Positions 18,359 through 28,040 of a stretch of 64,000 bases of DNA are shown one piece after another. Source of the stretch: UBA961 sp049317525 (GTDB lineage: Bacteria; Bacteroidota; Ignavibacteria; Kapaibacteriales; UBA961). Each line of letters starts with the position of its first letter. The stretch's first letter is position 1. The DNA lies in assembly GCA_049317525.1 (NCBI GenBank), contig JBMOIC010000004.1:57137-121136 (forward strand). The letters run 5' to 3'. Both the position numbers and the translations under genes were made by a program. The notes below the pieces were generated by a model. It saw only the letters and a list, made by a program, of their open reading frames with translations, searched no databases and had not been told where the DNA came from.

Positions 18359-18949
18359 TTGACACATACTTTGAAAAATCCAACTTTATATGTAACTGCA
18401 TTTTTATTAGTAGTGCTTGATCAAATAACTAAGATTATGGTTAAAGGATTTTCTTTGTTTGGTTTTGATCATCAAGGCATGTACATAGGTGAAAGTTTTA
18501 ATGTCTTAGGAGATTTTTTGCGAATCACATTTGTAGAAAACCCAGGAATGGCCTTCGGTGTTGAATTTGGAACTGGAAAAATTTTTCTTACTTTGTTTTC
18601 ACTAATTGCCTCTTTTGGATTAATCTATTATTTACATATAATCAAAGATGCACATAGATATGTAAGAATTGGGATTATGCTGATACTAGCAGGGGCTTTT
18701 GGCAACTTTATTGATCGCATGTTTTATGGTGTGATTTATGGGAATAGTCCACTGTTTTATGGTTTGGTTGTCGATTTTATTCAAGTAGACATTCCTGACA
18801 TTACATTCAATTCAATTACATATACCCATTGGCCAGTGTTTAATATTGCTGATTCCTGTGTTTCTATTGGCATGGTATTTTTATTATTTTTTAATAAATT
18901 TATACCTATGCCTTATCAAGATACAATAGCTCCTCATACATCTGAATAA
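18359..18949 (+). CDS. lspA: Lipoprotein signal peptidase (signal peptidase II)
   Basis: 196-residue inner-membrane aspartyl protease with four predicted membrane helices. Conserved segments are VENPGMAFG, GAFGNFIDR, the catalytic Asp in LVVDFIQ and the second catalytic Asp in FNIADS. The start is TTG: the in-frame stop at 18353 leaves only TTG codons at 18359 and 18371 before the first helix. It cleaves prolipoproteins before the lipid-modified Cys; two candidate lipoproteins occur in this window. Confidence 0.94.
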   Translation: MTHTLKNPTLYVTAFLLVVLDQITKIMVKGFSLFGFDHQGMYIGESFNVLGDFLRITFVENPGMAFGVEFGTGKIFLTLFSLIASFGLIYYLHIIKDAHRYVRIGIMLILAGAFGNFIDRMFYGVIYGNSPLFYGLVVDFIQVDIPDITFNSITYTHWPVFNIADSCVSIGMVFLLFFNKFIPMPYQDTIAPHTSE

Positions 18950-18968
18950 GACAAAACTACTAAATCTA

Positions 18969-20054
18969 ATGAATGAACAATATCCAGAATATATCGAAAG
19001 TATAGTTGAATTACCTGTATCAATTGGCCAAAGTTCAGAACGATTAGATATCTATATTACAAATGCAATTGCACATGCGACAAGAAATAAAGTTCAAATT
19101 GCTATAGATAATGGATCGGTTACTGTAAATGGGGATATAAAAAAAACATCCTATAAAATAAAGCCTGGTGATAGTATCATCTGCCGGTTTCTTAGGCCTC
19201 CGCAATTAGAGTTAGTCCCCGAAGATATTCCTTTAGAAGTGGTATATGAAGATGATGATATCTTAGTGATTATAAAACCCACTGGATTAGTAGTTCATCC
19301 AGGTTTTGGTAATCGTTATGGAACTTTGGTAAATGCAGTTTTATGGCATACTGGCATAAGAGATCCAATTCCTTTATTAGCAGATCAACAAGACGATGCA
19401 GACCCATTTGAACAAGAAATACAAATAGAAGAAATTTTAACAAGAAGTTCTGTTATTAGGCCAGGGATTGTGCATCGATTAGATAAAGATACATCTGGCT
19501 TAATGGTTATTTCTAAAAAACCGGAATGGACACCTATTTTGTCTAAACAATTTGCAGATAGAACAGTTCAAAGAGAATATCTAGCAATAGCCTGGGGAAA
19601 AGTAAAAGCTGATCATGATATTATAGAAACATTCATTGCACCTTCACCAAGAAATAGAAAAGTTTTTGCAGTCTCAAAACGAGATGGAAAACTAGCTAAA
19701 ACAGAATATTGGACTATTGCTCGGGGCGAATATGCAAGTTTACTACGATTAAAATTGCATACAGGAAGAACTCATCAGATTAGAGTTCATTGCTCGAATA
19801 TGCATCATCCATTAATTGGAGATATTTCTTATGGTGGAGATAAAATAGCCTATACTGGGATGATGAATTCAATTAATAAATCTGCAGCTCATCGCATATT
19901 GCAATTGATGCCTCATCAAGCTTTACATGCTAGGGTTTTAGGCTTTACACATCCAAGAACCGGTGAGAACCTACTCTTTACATCATTGCCTGATCAAAAA
20001 TTTTTACAAGCAATGGAATTAGCATGCTTAGAATTTCCAGAATCATACCTTTAA
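18969..20054 (+). CDS. rluD: RluA/RluD-family large-subunit pseudouridine synthase
   Basis: 361 residues. An S4 RNA-binding domain occupies roughly residues 15-80 (SERLDIYITNAI to KPGDSIICRF), followed by the catalytic domain with HRLDKDTSGLMVISK, whose Asp is the nucleophile, and RTHQIRVH. The order S4 plus RluA-type core fits RluD, which modifies 23S rRNA; the exact target is inferred. A linker of about 25 residues rich in Asp/Glu/Gln (around residues 140-165) is longer than usual. It lies 19 bases after lspA. Confidence 0.9.
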   Translation: MNEQYPEYIESIVELPVSIGQSSERLDIYITNAIAHATRNKVQIAIDNGSVTVNGDIKKTSYKIKPGDSIICRFLRPPQLELVPEDIPLEVVYEDDDILVIIKPTGLVVHPGFGNRYGTLVNAVLWHTGIRDPIPLLADQQDDADPFEQEIQIEEILTRSSVIRPGIVHRLDKDTSGLMVISKKPEWTPILSKQFADRTVQREYLAIAWGKVKADHDIIETFIAPSPRNRKVFAVSKRDGKLAKTEYWTIARGEYASLLRLKLHTGRTHQIRVHCSNMHHPLIGDISYGGDKIAYTGMMNSINKSAAHRILQLMPHQALHARVLGFTHPRTGENLLFTSLPDQKFLQAMELACLEFPESYL

Positions 20055-20146
20055 ATATTATACATAGATTACTTTCAACTTAGTTTAGAACTATGTTTTT
20101 TTGTAATTTGTTGAGTATGATTTTTGATTTAAATTCTAATGCATTT

Positions 20147-23100
20147 ATGTATAAATTATTACTCCTTTTTTGCTTCATTGCAGCTTCAAACTTATATGCT
20201 CAAATTGAGAATGCTACATGGTATTTTGGTAAGTTTGGTGGCTTAAAATTTACTGCAGGAAATCCTTTCCCAATTACTGGAAAGATAGATACGTGGGAAG
20301 GCTGTGCTGTGTATAGTGACCCAATAACGGGTGATCCCCTTTTATATACAGATGGAAAAAAACTATGGAATAGTAGTAATACTGTTGTTCCAGGTGGAGA
20401 TACATTAAAAAGTGGCATTTCATCCACTCAATGTTCAATATTTGTTCCTGATCCAGGAAATCCCAAAAGAGTATATTTATTTACTACTCCAGATCTAACC
20501 TTTATTCCACCTTCAGATCCACGAGGTTTCTATTCATATATAAGTTTAGAGACTCCATCACCTTCTATGTTATCTGCAAATACAATGTTAGGAGCAGATT
20601 TTTCTGAAAAAATTACTGCTGTTAAAGATTGTTCAGGTTCTGCCTATTGGGTGCTGTATCATCATCGATATTTGCCAAAGATATATGCTTATAAAGTAAC
20701 TTCTACTGGTGTTGCAACAACCCCTGTAATATCTACATATTCTTCTGTATATGCAGCCTTTACTGTTGGAGGTATGAAGATATCGCCAGATAGATCTAAA
20801 CTTGCAGTTGTTACAGAATCAAATGCAAATAATTATATAGCATCTATAGTTGTATTTGATTTTAATTCGATTTCAGGAGCCGTTTCCAATGCCCGTTCTA
20901 TTGCTGGAACTAGTTCTTATGGAAATTATGGTCTTTCTTTTTCTTCTGATAGTAAAAAATTATATACTAGTGGAGCAATTGATCGATTTCCGACGAGTGA
21001 AGGAGCACTTTTTCAATTTGATTTAGATGCGGGAAATGAAACTGCAATTGCCAATTCTGTTTTTATTAAAAAATTTGGAACTAGTAGAATATTTGGAATG
21101 CAATTAGGTCCCGATGGAAAAATTTATGTGTCTGCCGATAAACCTACACAATTAGATGTGATAGAAAAGCCCAATGCGAAAGGAGATTCTATATCATATA
21201 AGCGGAATGTATTAAATCAATCATTTAAATGTGTTTTAGGTTTGCCTAATGTTATAGAATATCAAACAGTTAAGAATACAGATACTGCATATGTGTGTTT
21301 AAATTCCTCTATTAAAATTGGTACTGCATCTCAGCCTGGTTTTACTTATTTGTGGTCTCCCAGTACTGGTTTAAATAATCCCACAATTGCTAATCCAATT
21401 GCTACACCCACAATACCTACATTGTATACTTTACAAGTGTTTAATGCTCAGGGTTGCGTAAGTGCTCAGTCTATTTACATTGGATTATATCCATCATTTT
21501 ATTTTTCTGCTGATGAACCTTTACCTATGTGTAAAGGTGGAAAAACTCAGTTAAATTCTCGTGGTGCAACTACATATAAATGGACACCTTCTTATGGCTT
21601 ATCAAAAACTGATATTCCTAATCCTATAGCAAATCCAGATTCTTCTATACAGTATACTGTTATTGCTTCAAATGGACAATGCACAGATTCTACTAAAGTG
21701 CTTGTAAAAGTAGTTCCTTTTCCTATTATATCTGCTGGACCAGATAAAACTACATGCCCGGGAGGCACAGTTGAAATAGGAAACAATACCCAAGCGGGTA
21801 TCAAATATGCTTGGTCTCCAATAACTGGTGTATCTTCCCCATTTTCATCTAAAACCAATATTACAGCTACAGATCCTAGTACTAGATATATTCTTTCAGG
21901 TGAAAATGAAAATGGTTGTATTTCATATGATACTGTTTTTGTTACTACCGTGAATGATATAAAGGCAGTAGTATCCAAAGATACTTCGATTTGCTTGGGT
22001 TCAGTGGCAAAATTATCTGCTTTTGGTGGTAGCACTTATAGATGGTATCCATCTAGTGGATTAAGTGATTCTACTTCAGCTAATCCTTTAGCAAGCCCAT
22101 CAATATCAACTACATATAAGGTTATTGTTAAAAATGGTTTATGTGTAGATTCATCTAATGTACGAGTAAATATTATTCAAGCAGCAGTTGCTGATGCAGG
22201 TGCAGATAAGGCTACATGCCCTGGAGAACCGCTAAAGCTTGGAGTACAAGCAATTAATGGTGCTACATATAGTTGGAAACCTACTACATTTTTGGATGAT
22301 CCAAATTCAGCAACACCTATTTGTAGTCCTGCAAATTCTATTACATATTATTTAACAGTTACAAATCCTACAAAATGTGTTTCATACGATACTGTAGAAG
22401 TAACATTAGCATCGAAATTAACTGTTCAACATACTCCAGATACTCAAGTTTGTGCTGGTTCTTCTATCCAACTATTTGCTAAAGGTGGTTCAACGTATTC
22501 GTGGTTCCCTACTACAGGTTTAAGCGATCCAACCATTGCAAATCCTATTGCTAATCCAAGTTCTACAATAACATATACAGTTGAAGCTAGAAATGGATCA
22601 TGTGTCGGTTCTGATAGCTTGACAATTCAAGTAATTCCATTGCCAAATGTAAATGCTGGAAAAGACACTTCACTTTGTATTGGCAATTCAATTACATTAA
22701 ATGTATCGGGTGCAAATACGTATAATTGGACGCCAAATATTGGATTAAATAATCCATCAAGTAGTTCTCCAATATGTTCTCCAAGCTCAACAACAATGTA
22801 TTATGTAACTGGATCGAATGGTACTTGCTCTGTTACAGATAGTATTTTAGTTACCGTAAACCCAATTCCTACCATAAAAGTAAGTGGCGATACTCTTATC
22901 TGTAAAAATGGTATAGCTCAGTTAAATGCCCAAGGTGCAGACCAATATCAATGGCAGCAATCTTCTGATTTATCATCTCAACAAGGCTCAACAGTACTTG
23001 CAAAGCCATCACAAAATACAATGTACTATGTTCAAGGTATCAAAAACGGATGTATATCATCGTTGGATAGTATTTATGTAAAAATCAGGCCTGATATAGA

Positions 23101-24196
23101 TATTATGGACAAAAGTGATACTTCTATTTGCGCTGGACAAACTGCCTTGTTAAAAGTTAAGAATGGAACTTCTTTCATAGTATCACCTAATATCAATACA
23201 GTGTATCAAAGTAATGATTCTATTGTTATCGCCCCTTTGGCAACAACTACTTATTATATTTCTGGTATGAATAATAGCTGCACCTATACCGATAGTGCAA
23301 CAGTTCTTGTAGTTCCGCAGCCAATTATTAAGGCTAGTGAAGACACCATCATTTGTATAGGAACAGATGCCACATTAAAAGTAAATGGCGGTGTATCATA
23401 TTTATGGAGTCCAGCAGGACTTTTAGACAATCCTAGCAGTGATTCTCCAATTGCTAAAGGAATTACTAAAAACACTGTTTTTTATGTTATAGGATCAAAT
23501 AGTTTATGTTCAGCTGTTGACAGTATATTTGTTCAAGTGTCTCAACCTGTGAATGCTACATTCTCACTATTCCAAGATGGTTCATATAAACCAGGTGATA
23601 TTTCTGCTGTAACTTTAACAATTCCGCCTGGTATTTCATCTGTTCAATTAGGAATTCAATATGATGAATGTTGTAGTAGTTTAGGGATGCTTAAAGATAT
23701 TAAACCATCATCATTACAGATAAACACAAAGAATAATCTAGGTAATATAGTTTACGACATAAAGTCTGCAGATCTTCAAGGTGGAAGTTGTATCATTCCA
23801 GTTACTATGTATTTACCCCAAGATGCAAGAAATTCGAATGCTTATACTTTGTCAATACAAACAATTGATGCTGCTTGTATAAATGCAATAGTTAGTGGTA
23901 TTGAAATCCCCTATCAAAAACAATGTGCATGGAATATTAGAGGTGTTAATCAGTCCAAAAGTCAGTTTTCGGTATCTGTTCAAGATGACAATGTGCTTAT
24001 ACAATCTGGTTTAACTGGAAGCATGAATGCTAGAATATATAGTATTGCAGGACAAACAGTTTGGAGTGCTCAGCATTATATGATACAAGGAATGGAAGAA
24101 AAAATAGGACTACCAGCATTATCAAATGGAATGTATTTTCTTGAATTACATTCAGGCCCATGGAAGTCTATGTATTCACTTTCAATTGTTAAATAA
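20147..24196 (+). CDS. Very large T9SS cargo with beta-propeller-like N-terminus and ten PKD/Ig-like repeats
   Basis: 1349 residues from the ATG at 20147, which begins a clean signal peptide (MYKLLLLF to NLYAQ); an upstream in-frame ATG at 20093 would spoil it. The N-terminal 370 residues start with WYFGKFGGLKF and look like the propeller-type domain of Bacteroidota surface proteins. Ten repeats of about 75-80 residues follow, each opening with Cys near its start and containing a W-x-P-x-x-G-L plus NP-x-A pattern. A 130-residue beta-rich, cohesin-like region comes next. The last 70 residues (MNARIYSIAG, ALSNGMYFLE) form a T9SS sorting domain. It is probably surface-attached or secreted adhesin/motility-type material. 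Its stop overlaps that of the convergent argE. Confidence 0.88.
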   Translation: MYKLLLLFCFIAASNLYAQIENATWYFGKFGGLKFTAGNPFPITGKIDTWEGCAVYSDPITGDPLLYTDGKKLWNSSNTVVPGGDTLKSGISSTQCSIFVPDPGNPKRVYLFTTPDLTFIPPSDPRGFYSYISLETPSPSMLSANTMLGADFSEKITAVKDCSGSAYWVLYHHRYLPKIYAYKVTSTGVATTPVISTYSSVYAAFTVGGMKISPDRSKLAVVTESNANNYIASIVVFDFNSISGAVSNARSIAGTSSYGNYGLSFSSDSKKLYTSGAIDRFPTSEGALFQFDLDAGNETAIANSVFIKKFGTSRIFGMQLGPDGKIYVSADKPTQLDVIEKPNAKGDSISYKRNVLNQSFKCVLGLPNVIEYQTVKNTDTAYVCLNSSIKIGTASQPGFTYLWSPSTGLNNPTIANPIATPTIPTLYTLQVFNAQGCVSAQSIYIGLYPSFYFSADEPLPMCKGGKTQLNSRGATTYKWTPSYGLSKTDIPNPIANPDSSIQYTVIASNGQCTDSTKVLVKVVPFPIISAGPDKTTCPGGTVEIGNNTQAGIKYAWSPITGVSSPFSSKTNITATDPSTRYILSGENENGCISYDTVFVTTVNDIKAVVSKDTSICLGSVAKLSAFGGSTYRWYPSSGLSDSTSANPLASPSISTTYKVIVKNGLCVDSSNVRVNIIQAAVADAGADKATCPGEPLKLGVQAINGATYSWKPTTFLDDPNSATPICSPANSITYYLTVTNPTKCVSYDTVEVTLASKLTVQHTPDTQVCAGSSIQLFAKGGSTYSWFPTTGLSDPTIANPIANPSSTITYTVEARNGSCVGSDSLTIQVIPLPNVNAGKDTSLCIGNSITLNVSGANTYNWTPNIGLNNPSSSSPICSPSSTTMYYVTGSNGTCSVTDSILVTVNPIPTIKVSGDTLICKNGIAQLNAQGADQYQWQQSSDLSSQQGSTVLAKPSQNTMYYVQGIKNGCISSLDSIYVKIRPDIDIMDKSDTSICAGQTALLKVKNGTSFIVSPNINTVYQSNDSIVIAPLATTTYYISGMNNSCTYTDSATVLVVPQPIIKASEDTIICIGTDATLKVNGGVSYLWSPAGLLDNPSSDSPIAKGITKNTVFYVIGSNSLCSAVDSIFVQVSQPVNATFSLFQDGSYKPGDISAVTLTIPPGISSVQLGIQYDECCSSLGMLKDIKPSSLQINTKNNLGNIVYDIKSADLQGGSCIIPVTMYLPQDARNSNAYTLSIQTIDAACINAIVSGIEIPYQKQCAWNIRGVNQSKSQFSVSVQDDNVLIQSGLTGSMNARIYSIAGQTVWSAQHYMIQGMEEKIGLPALSNGMYFLELHSGPWKSMYSLSIVK
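21290..23550 (+). repeat. In-gene array of ten degenerate PKD/Ig-like repeats
   Basis: Ten units begin at C-L-N-S-S, C-K-G-G-K, C-P-G-G-T, C-L-G-S-V, C-P-G-E-P, C-A-G-S-S, C-I-G-N-S, C-K-N-G-I, C-A-G-Q-T and C-I-G-T-D. Each has a second Cys near its end (NGSC, NGTC, NNSC and similar), suggesting one disulfide per unit. Units 2, 4, 6, 7 and 10 are the most alike; units 8 and 9 have lost the W-x-P core. The DNA is diverged, so the array is old rather than recently amplified. Confidence 0.75.
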
Positions 24197-25271
24197 TAGT
24201 AAAAATATTGCTTTTTGATAAGCCTTTTATATTGCGAATAAATGATATATATCCATCTATTCCCTGCTTGATTTCATCTAAATAGATAAATTCATTAGCA
24301 GTATGAGATCTCTCAGATAAACCAGGCCCCATTTTGATAGTTGGAAAATTCATTAATGCTTGGTCGCTCATTGTTGGAGATCCAAAAGTGCTTATGCCCA
24401 AAGTAAGAGCAGTATGATAAAAAGGGTGATTGTGTGGCAATGTGGAAGGACCAAGCCTTAATGATCTTGGTTTAATTTCACATGAGACATTCTGTTGAAT
24501 GATAGATAGGATGTCTTGATGAGAATAACAATCAGTAATTCGTATATCAACAACAAAAGAACATATATCTGGGATAACATTATGTTGTTGTCCAGATTCT
24601 ATTTGAGTAACAGTCATTTTTACTTCTCCTAAAGTATCTGATATTTTAGGAAAAGTATAAGTAGCAAACCATTCTATATCCTTCATTGCAGAGTAAATAG
24701 CATTTTTACCAATATTTCTGGCTGCATGACCAGCAATTCCATAACTAAAGCAATCAAGAACTAATAGTCCTTTTTCTGCAATTGCCATATGCATTGCTGT
24801 TGGTTCCCCTACTATCCCTGCGTCAATTGTCCCAAGTTTAGGAAGCAAGGCTTCAATACCATCATTTCCTAATATTTCTTCTTCTGCAGTTAATGCAAGT
24901 ATGATATTAAATGGTAAGTGTTCTTCATATAATTCGATAAAAGCTGCCCACAGGCATACTAGTGATGCTCCGGCATCATTACTACCCAAGCCTATCAATC
25001 TATTATCTATAATTAGGGGCTCAAATGGATTTGTAGTCCAACCATTAACAGGTTTTACAGTATCATGATGAGAATTTAGCAACAAAGTAGGTAATGCTCT
25101 ATCAAAATGCCTATTACAAGAATAGACATTATTCAAATATATATCGGAAGCTATGCCATGTTCGTGTAAAGAGTGTAATAATAACTCTGCAGTTATATGT
25201 TCACTTTTACTAAATGATTCAATAGCAATCAATTGTTTTAATAGTTCTAATGCTTGAGTATATATCGACAT
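24189..25271 (-). CDS. argE: M20-family deacylase of arginine biosynthesis (ArgE-like)
   Basis: 360 residues from the ATG at 25271, 5 bases after the argB stop. The M20 metallopeptidase ligands are visible: His68 and Asp70 (NSHHDTV), bridging Asp99 (GSNDAG), the catalytic Glu130-Glu131 pair (TAEEEILG) and a late His. Family members remove acetyl or succinyl groups from ornithine, citrulline or diaminopimelate. Since the operon uses ArgF', which carbamoylates the acylated ornithine, the likely substrate is N-acyl-citrulline. It is the last gene of the operon and its stop overlaps that of the convergent large T9SS gene by 8 bases. Confidence 0.85.
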   Translation of the reverse strand: MSIYTQALELLKQLIAIESFSKSEHITAELLLHSLHEHGIASDIYLNNVYSCNRHFDRALPTLLLNSHHDTVKPVNGWTTNPFEPLIIDNRLIGLGSNDAGASLVCLWAAFIELYEEHLPFNIILALTAEEEILGNDGIEALLPKLGTIDAGIVGEPTAMHMAIAEKGLLVLDCFSYGIAGHAARNIGKNAIYSAMKDIEWFATYTFPKISDTLGEVKMTVTQIESGQQHNVIPDICSFVVDIRITDCYSHQDILSIIQQNVSCEIKPRSLRLGPSTLPHNHPFYHTALTLGISTFGSPTMSDQALMNFPTIKMGPGLSERSHTANEFIYLDEIKQGIDGYISFIRNIKGLSKSNIFTII

Positions 25272-25276
25272 ATATA

Positions 25277-26077
25277 TTATGCTTGTAATTGGGTTCCACA
25301 CTTTATATGATTCAATTCTTGATCTATATGTGCAAAAGAAGTAATAATAACCGAGTTAATACCACTATGTAATGTTTTAAAACCATTGTCAAGTTTCGGA
25401 ATCATTCCTTTATCAATAATACCACGATCTTTTAATTCTATATATCGCTTATAAGATAAATCAGGAATACATGTCTGATGATCATTGATATCTTCTAAAA
25501 CACCTGTTTTATCGAAACAAGTAATTAATCTGATTGACTGCACACCATTATGTTTATGTAATTCGATAGCGATAGTAGAAGCAATGGTATCGGCATTGGT
25601 ATTTAATAATTGTCCTGAATCATCCATTGTAATTGAAGAAATTACAGGGATTATACCATTAGATAATAAAGAAAGCAAGAAACTAGTATTAACGGAAACT
25701 ATATCACCTACAAATCCATAATCAATATCTATTATTGGTCTTTTTTCACTTATTAAAAGTGAATTATCTGCACCACATAATCCAATTGCAGAACAATTCA
25801 AAGAACAAAGAGAAGCTGTGATGTGCTTATTGATAGTTCCAGCATATACCATTACAGAAATATCTAACATCTCTTTATTTGTTATTCTTTTTCCATTATG
25901 CATTTGATATGATATACCCATTGAATCTGCAATTGTATTTGCAGTTAATCCGCCGCCATGAACTAGAATCAATGGTTTTTCTGCAAGAACATATCTAGAA
26001 ATAGATAGTAAAAACTCTGAAAGTAGAATATGATTATCAATGAGATTACCACCAATTTTTATAATAGTAATATCCAT
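25277..26077 (-). CDS. argB: Acetylglutamate kinase (N-acylglutamate kinase)
   Basis: 266 residues of the amino-acid kinase fold. The N-terminal IKIGGNLID and the glycine-rich LVHGGGLTAN are the phosphate-binding segments; VISSITMDDSGQLLNTNADT carries the nucleotide/aspartate region and KLDNGFKTLHSG the C-terminal lysine. It phosphorylates N-acylglutamate in the second pathway step. There is no N-terminal arginine-feedback helix, so it may not be arginine-inhibited (inference). The start abuts the ArgF' stop exactly, indicating translational coupling. Confidence 0.94.
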   Translation of the reverse strand: MDITIIKIGGNLIDNHILLSEFLLSISRYVLAEKPLILVHGGGLTANTIADSMGISYQMHNGKRITNKEMLDISVMVYAGTINKHITASLCSLNCSAIGLCGADNSLLISEKRPIIDIDYGFVGDIVSVNTSFLLSLLSNGIIPVISSITMDDSGQLLNTNADTIASTIAIELHKHNGVQSIRLITCFDKTGVLEDINDHQTCIPDLSYKRYIELKDRGIIDKGMIPKLDNGFKTLHSGINSVIITSFAHIDQELNHIKCGTQLQA

Positions 26078-27037
26078 TTACATAGATTCCAATATTCTTT
26101 TAAGTACAGTTTGGGCAGAATATATTCTATTTTTTGCTTGCTGAATAACAATGGATTGACTGCTATCAAGAATATCATCGTTAACAATCATATTACGTCT
26201 TACGGGTAAACAATGCATAAATTTTGCATCATTAGTTAAAGCCATTTTCTGCGTGTTAATTGTCCAAGAAGTATCCTTGCTTAATATCTGACCATATTCG
26301 GTATAAGAGCTCCAATTTTTTGCATATACAAAATCTGCTCCTTGAAGCGCTTCGTCTTGATTGTGAATGATAGTACAATTACTATAAAATTCATCTGCTA
26401 AATCATATCCTTTTGGATGGGTAATGATAAATTCATAATCTAATTCTACAGATGCTATTTTCATCCATTCGGTAAAAGAATTTGGAACAGCTTGGGGTAA
26501 AGCTTTTGGATGAGGAGCCCAAGTAAGAACAACTTTAGGCTTTTTTACTATTTTTTGCTCTTCAATTGTTATGATATCTGCAAAAGATTGCAAGGGATGT
26601 CTTATAGAAGACTCTAAGCTAATAATGGGAATATCACAATATTTTTTAAATGAATTAAGTAGGATTTCATTATAATCTTCATCTCTATCTTGAAGATTAG
26701 CAAAGGCTCTGATACCAATGATATCACAATACTGCGCGATAACTGGCACAGCTTCCTTGATATGCTCTCCAGCTTTACCATCCATGATAATTCCGTCTTT
26801 TGTTTCTATTGTCCACGAATCATTAAAAGCATTCAGAATCATACAATCTAAACCTAAATGAAAAGCAGCTTTTTGCGTACTCATTCGGGTTCTTAAACTT
26901 GGATTAAAAAACACTAAACCAAGTATTTTCTTTTTGCCTAAATGCTCATAAGCAAAAGGATTGATTTTTAGTGATCTAGCTTCAATGATAGCTTCTTGTA
27001 GATTTCCAATATCATGGACTGATGTGAAATATTTCAT
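26078..27037 (-). CDS. argF': N-acylornithine carbamoyltransferase (ArgF', succinyl/acetyl type)
   Basis: 319 residues. The carbamoyl-phosphate motif is SLRTRMSTQ (residues 47-55), and the protein has the ArgF'-specific LETKDG-like segment, DIIGIRAFA, HPLQSFAD, TWAPHPKALPQAVPNSF and MHCLPVRRNMIV. It is close along its length to the Bacteroides N-succinylornithine transcarbamylase as I remember it. These trimeric enzymes carbamoylate N-succinyl- or N-acetylornithine, not ornithine. Position 90, which separates succinyl (Pro in Bacteroides) from acetyl (Glu in Xanthomonas) users, is Gly here. It sits between argC and argB. Confidence 0.95.
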   Translation of the reverse strand: MKYFTSVHDIGNLQEAIIEARSLKINPFAYEHLGKKKILGLVFFNPSLRTRMSTQKAAFHLGLDCMILNAFNDSWTIETKDGIIMDGKAGEHIKEAVPVIAQYCDIIGIRAFANLQDRDEDYNEILLNSFKKYCDIPIISLESSIRHPLQSFADIITIEEQKIVKKPKVVLTWAPHPKALPQAVPNSFTEWMKIASVELDYEFIITHPKGYDLADEFYSNCTIIHNQDEALQGADFVYAKNWSSYTEYGQILSKDTSWTINTQKMALTNDAKFMHCLPVRRNMIVNDDILDSSQSIVIQQAKNRIYSAQTVLKRILESM

Positions 27038-27038
27038 A

Positions 27039-28040
27039 TTAATAAACGCTTGATTTTATCGATAAACCTGATATTTCAGGAAAGGAATACAAGATATTCA
27101 TATTCTGAATTGCTTGCCCAGAAGCACCTTTTAACAAATTATCAAGAGTTGCTGTAATAATAACCTTATCATTAATTTTATCAAGATGATAAAAGAATTT
27201 ATTCGTATTGATTGCCCTTTTGCAATCCGGAGAATCTTTGCTTTGTACGATAAATGGCATGTCTTTATAAAAAGAGCTATATAGATGGATAAGATCATCT
27301 TTTTGAATATGTTCTTGAACGGTAAAATATAAACAAGCTAAAATGCCTCGGGTAAAACCGCCTCTCATTGGAATAAAATGAAATGAAGGAGTAAAATCTT
27401 GTTTAAACAGATGATGATGAATTTCTATTTCATGTTGATGTTGAAAAGGTTTATACACTTGCGTATTATTATCACGCCATGAGAAATGTGTAGTATTACT
27501 TTTTATTGCACCAGCACCAGTAGAGCCTGTAATAGCAGTACAATGAATATCAAGAATATCTTTGGAAATATCACTATTTCTTAATGGTAATAATGATAAT
27601 TGAATACAGGTAGCAAAACAGCCAGGATTAGCAATATCTGTATTGGGTGTATAGAGTGATTTATATAATTCTGGTAATCCATAGATAAATGTTCTCTCTT
27701 CATTGTTATCAAGTTGAAATGCGCTATTTCTAAAATCACTACTTAAATCTATAATTCTTATATGATGTGGAATGCTATTATTCTGTAACCACATTGTAGA
27801 TGAACCATGAGGTAAGCATAAAAAGATACAATCAACTATAGCTAGATTTATATGCTCTGTAAATGCAAGATAAGTATCTCCTCCTAGATCTCGATGAATA
27901 TCGCTGATAAGTCTATTGGCATTGCTGGTACTAATTGCTTGAATATTATCAATATATGGATGATGAATCAAGAGCCTTAAAAGTTCGCCACCAGTATAGC
28001 CCGAAGCCCCAATAATAGCAATATTAATTGTTGATATCAT
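27039..28040 (-). CDS. argC: N-acetyl-gamma-glutamyl-phosphate reductase
   Basis: 333 residues from the ATG at 28040 (a further ATG at 28052 is possible). Rossmann N-terminus IIGASGYTGGELLRLL and the active-site Cys141 in NPGCFATC are diagnostic. It reduces N-acylglutamyl-phosphate to the semialdehyde with NADPH. The start overlaps the end of the upstream GNAT-ArgG gene by about 17 bases, and 1 base separates its stop from the ArgF' start, so the operon is tightly coupled. Confidence 0.95.
   Translation of the reverse strand: MISTINIAIIGASGYTGGELLRLLIHHPYIDNIQAISTSNANRLISDIHRDLGGDTYLAFTEHINLAIVDCIFLCLPHGSSTMWLQNNSIPHHIRIIDLSSDFRNSAFQLDNNEERTFIYGLPELYKSLYTPNTDIANPGCFATCIQLSLLPLRNSDISKDILDIHCTAITGSTGAGAIKSNTTHFSWRDNNTQVYKPFQHQHEIEIHHHLFKQDFTPSFHFIPMRGGFTRGILACLYFTVQEHIQKDDLIHLYSSFYKDMPFIVQSKDSPDCKRAINTNKFFYHLDKINDKVIITATLDNLLKGASGQAIQNMNILYSFPEISGLSIKSSVY

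Noticed and set aside
20093..20146. Upstream start codon of the large T9SS gene
   Set aside because: Starting at 20093 puts 18 extra residues before a clean signal peptide; the ATG at 20147 is preferred.
21290..23550. Recently amplified DNA tandem repeat
   Set aside because: The similarity is at protein level only; the DNA of the units is diverged, so it is an old domain array.
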